Shown here one piece after another: positions 13,213 to 13,647 of a stretch of DNA of 13,647 bases (within the stretch, counting starts at the first letter, position 1; each line of letters starts with the position of its first letter). Made by a program: the position numbers and the translations under genes. A model generated the notes under the pieces. The model saw only the letters and a program-made list of their open reading frames with translations. It was not told where the DNA came from and searched no databases. Source of the DNA: CABHOJ01 sp965649545 (GTDB taxonomy: Bacteria > Pseudomonadota > Gammaproteobacteria > Burkholderiales > Methylophilaceae); the NCBI GenBank assembly GCA_965649545.1, contig CBFGLF010000041.1, forward strand, positions 1 through 13,647, given 5' to 3'.

Positions 13213-13521
13213 TTACAGCTTGATCTCTACATCCACGCCAGCTGGCAGGTCCAGCTTCATCAGCGCATCCACCGTCTTGTCGGTTGGGTCGACGATATCC
13301 ATCAGGCGCTGATGCGTACGGATCTCGAACTGGTCGCGCGACGTTTTGTTGACGTGGGGCGAACGCAGGATGTCGAAACGTTCGATACGGGTTGGCAAAG
13401 GCACTGGACCCTTGACCACAGCGCCGGTGCGCTTGGCGGTATCGACGATCTCCAGTGCAGACTGGTCGATCAGACGATAGTCGAATGCTTTCAGGCGGAT
13501 ACGGATTTTTTGAGCTGCCAT
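13213..13521 (-). CDS. rpsJ: 30S ribosomal protein S10 / transcription factor NusE
   Basis: S10 is a 30S head protein that also acts as NusE: with NusB it binds boxA RNA in antitermination complexes and it links NusG to the ribosome. The product is 102 residues (E. coli 103). It has MAAQKIRIRLKAFDYRLIDQ, AKRTGAVVKGPVPLPTR, the ribosome-inserting loop RFDILRSPHVNKTSRDQFEI, and MKLDLPAGVDVEIKL at the end. The ATG has AAGGAA 7 to 8 bases upstream, immediately after a boxA-like element. It lies 81 bases after tuf, and no good promoter was seen in that gap, so it is probably transcribed with tuf. Confidence 0.98.
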   Translation of the reverse strand: MAAQKIRIRLKAFDYRLIDQSALEIVDTAKRTGAVVKGPVPLPTRIERFDILRSPHVNKTSRDQFEIRTHQRLMDIVDPTDKTVDALMKLDLPAGVDVEIKL

Positions 13522-13530
13522 TTTACTTTT

Positions 13531-13560
13531 CCTTAAAGAGCGAACTTCATAAAGAGCGAA
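13531..13560 (-). promoter_or_regulatory. Tandem boxA-like elements before rpsJ
   Basis: TTCGCTCTTT occurs twice on the coding strand (13551-13560 and 13535-13544) with a six-base spacer. CGCTCTTTA(A) is the boxA antitermination core known from rRNA and lambda nut sites and bound by NusB-NusE. The second copy continues into AAGGAA, the rpsJ Shine-Dalgarno, with a 2-base overlap of the CGCTCTTTAA core. The gene controlled encodes NusE itself. The match is seen directly; function is inferred. Confidence 0.7.
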
Positions 13561-13590
13561 AGGGCGGTAGGTTCGAAAACCTACCGCCCT
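13561..13590 (-). terminator. Perfect 13-bp hairpin after tuf (possible terminator or attenuator)
   Basis: A perfect inverted repeat, AGGGCGGTAGGTT and its complement, encloses a four-base loop that reads TTCG in the minus-strand transcript, a known tetraloop type. It begins 12 bases after the tuf stop. The downstream tail TTCGCTCTTTA is T-rich but interrupted, so termination may be partial. It could end part of the tuf transcripts, protect their 3' ends, or act as an attenuator before rpsJ. Confidence 0.6.
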
Positions 13591-13602
13591 GATAATTACT
13601 GA

Positions 13603-13647
13603 TTACTCGATAATCTTAGCGACGACGCCTGCACCGACGGTACGGCC
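13603..13647 (-). CDS. tuf: Elongation factor Tu, last 14 residues (partial)
   Basis: Fourteen codons and a TAA remain at the window edge, reading GRTVGAGVVAKIIE. This is the EF-Tu C-terminus (domain 3), which in E. coli reads GRTVGAGVVAKVLG. EF-Tu delivers aminoacyl-tRNA to the ribosome as a GTP complex. Its position upstream of rpsJ matches the rpsL-rpsG-fusA-tuf-rpsJ order seen in many proteobacteria. The rest lies outside the window. Confidence 0.93.
   Translation of the reverse strand, partial: GRTVGAGVVAKIIE

Noticed and set aside
1..13647. Mobile elements, CRISPR arrays, tRNA or rRNA genes, or foreign gene insertions
   Set aside because: The gene order is unbroken and each gap is accounted for; no repeat array, transposase-like frame or RNA gene was seen on either strand.

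Overview
This window is a dense ribosomal-protein locus. Every gene lies on the minus strand, so transcription runs from position 13647 down to 1. The order is tuf (3' end), rpsJ, rplC, rplD, rplW, rplB, rpsS, rplV, rpsC, rplP, rpmC, rpsQ, rplN, rplX, rplE, rpsN, rpsH, rplF, rplR, rpsE, rpmD, rplO, secY, infA, rpmJ, rpsM, rpsK, rpsD, rpoA (5' part). This is the classical str (end)-S10-spc-alpha cluster. The layout (tuf directly before rpsJ, infA between secY and rpmJ) and the protein sequences point to a betaproteobacterium. The four-cysteine S4 and general protein character resemble Nitrosomonadales/Methylophilaceae-type organisms, but genus cannot be fixed from the window. Base composition is moderate (a little above 50% GC by eye).

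All 29 genes look intact except tuf and rpoA, which are cut by the window edges. Most neighbours are separated by 2 to 30 bases or overlap (TAATG or ATGA junctions; a 17-base rpsC/rplP overlap), so translational coupling is expected. Four gaps stand out: tuf-rpsJ (81 b), rpsJ-rplC (126 b), rpsQ-rplN (161 b to the chosen start) and rpmJ-rpsM (120 b). Three of these hold a recognisable sigma70-type promoter pointing into the downstream block. The strongest, upstream of rplC, has a perfect TATAAT, a 17-base spacer and a GC-rich discriminator. The cluster may therefore be divided into tuf-rpsJ, rplC-rpsQ, rplN-rpmJ and rpsM-rpoA transcription blocks, probably with read-through between them.

The most interesting region is the tuf-rpsJ gap. 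A perfect 13-bp hairpin is followed by two copies of TTCGCTCTTT, 16 bases apart in register. These match the boxA antitermination element, and the second abuts and slightly overlaps the rpsJ Shine-Dalgarno sequence. Since rpsJ encodes S10 (NusE), the protein that binds boxA together with NusB, this looks like an autoregulatory site. A third, weaker boxA-like core lies in the rplC leader inside a hairpin arm.

The products build the 30S subunit (S3, S4, S5, S8, S10, S11, S13, S14, S17, S19) and the 50S subunit (L2 to L6, L14 to L16, L18, L22, L23, L24, L29, L30, L36). The rest supply translation factors (EF-Tu, IF-1), the protein-export channel (SecY) and the RNA polymerase alpha subunit. No mobile element, CRISPR array, tRNA or rRNA gene was seen.
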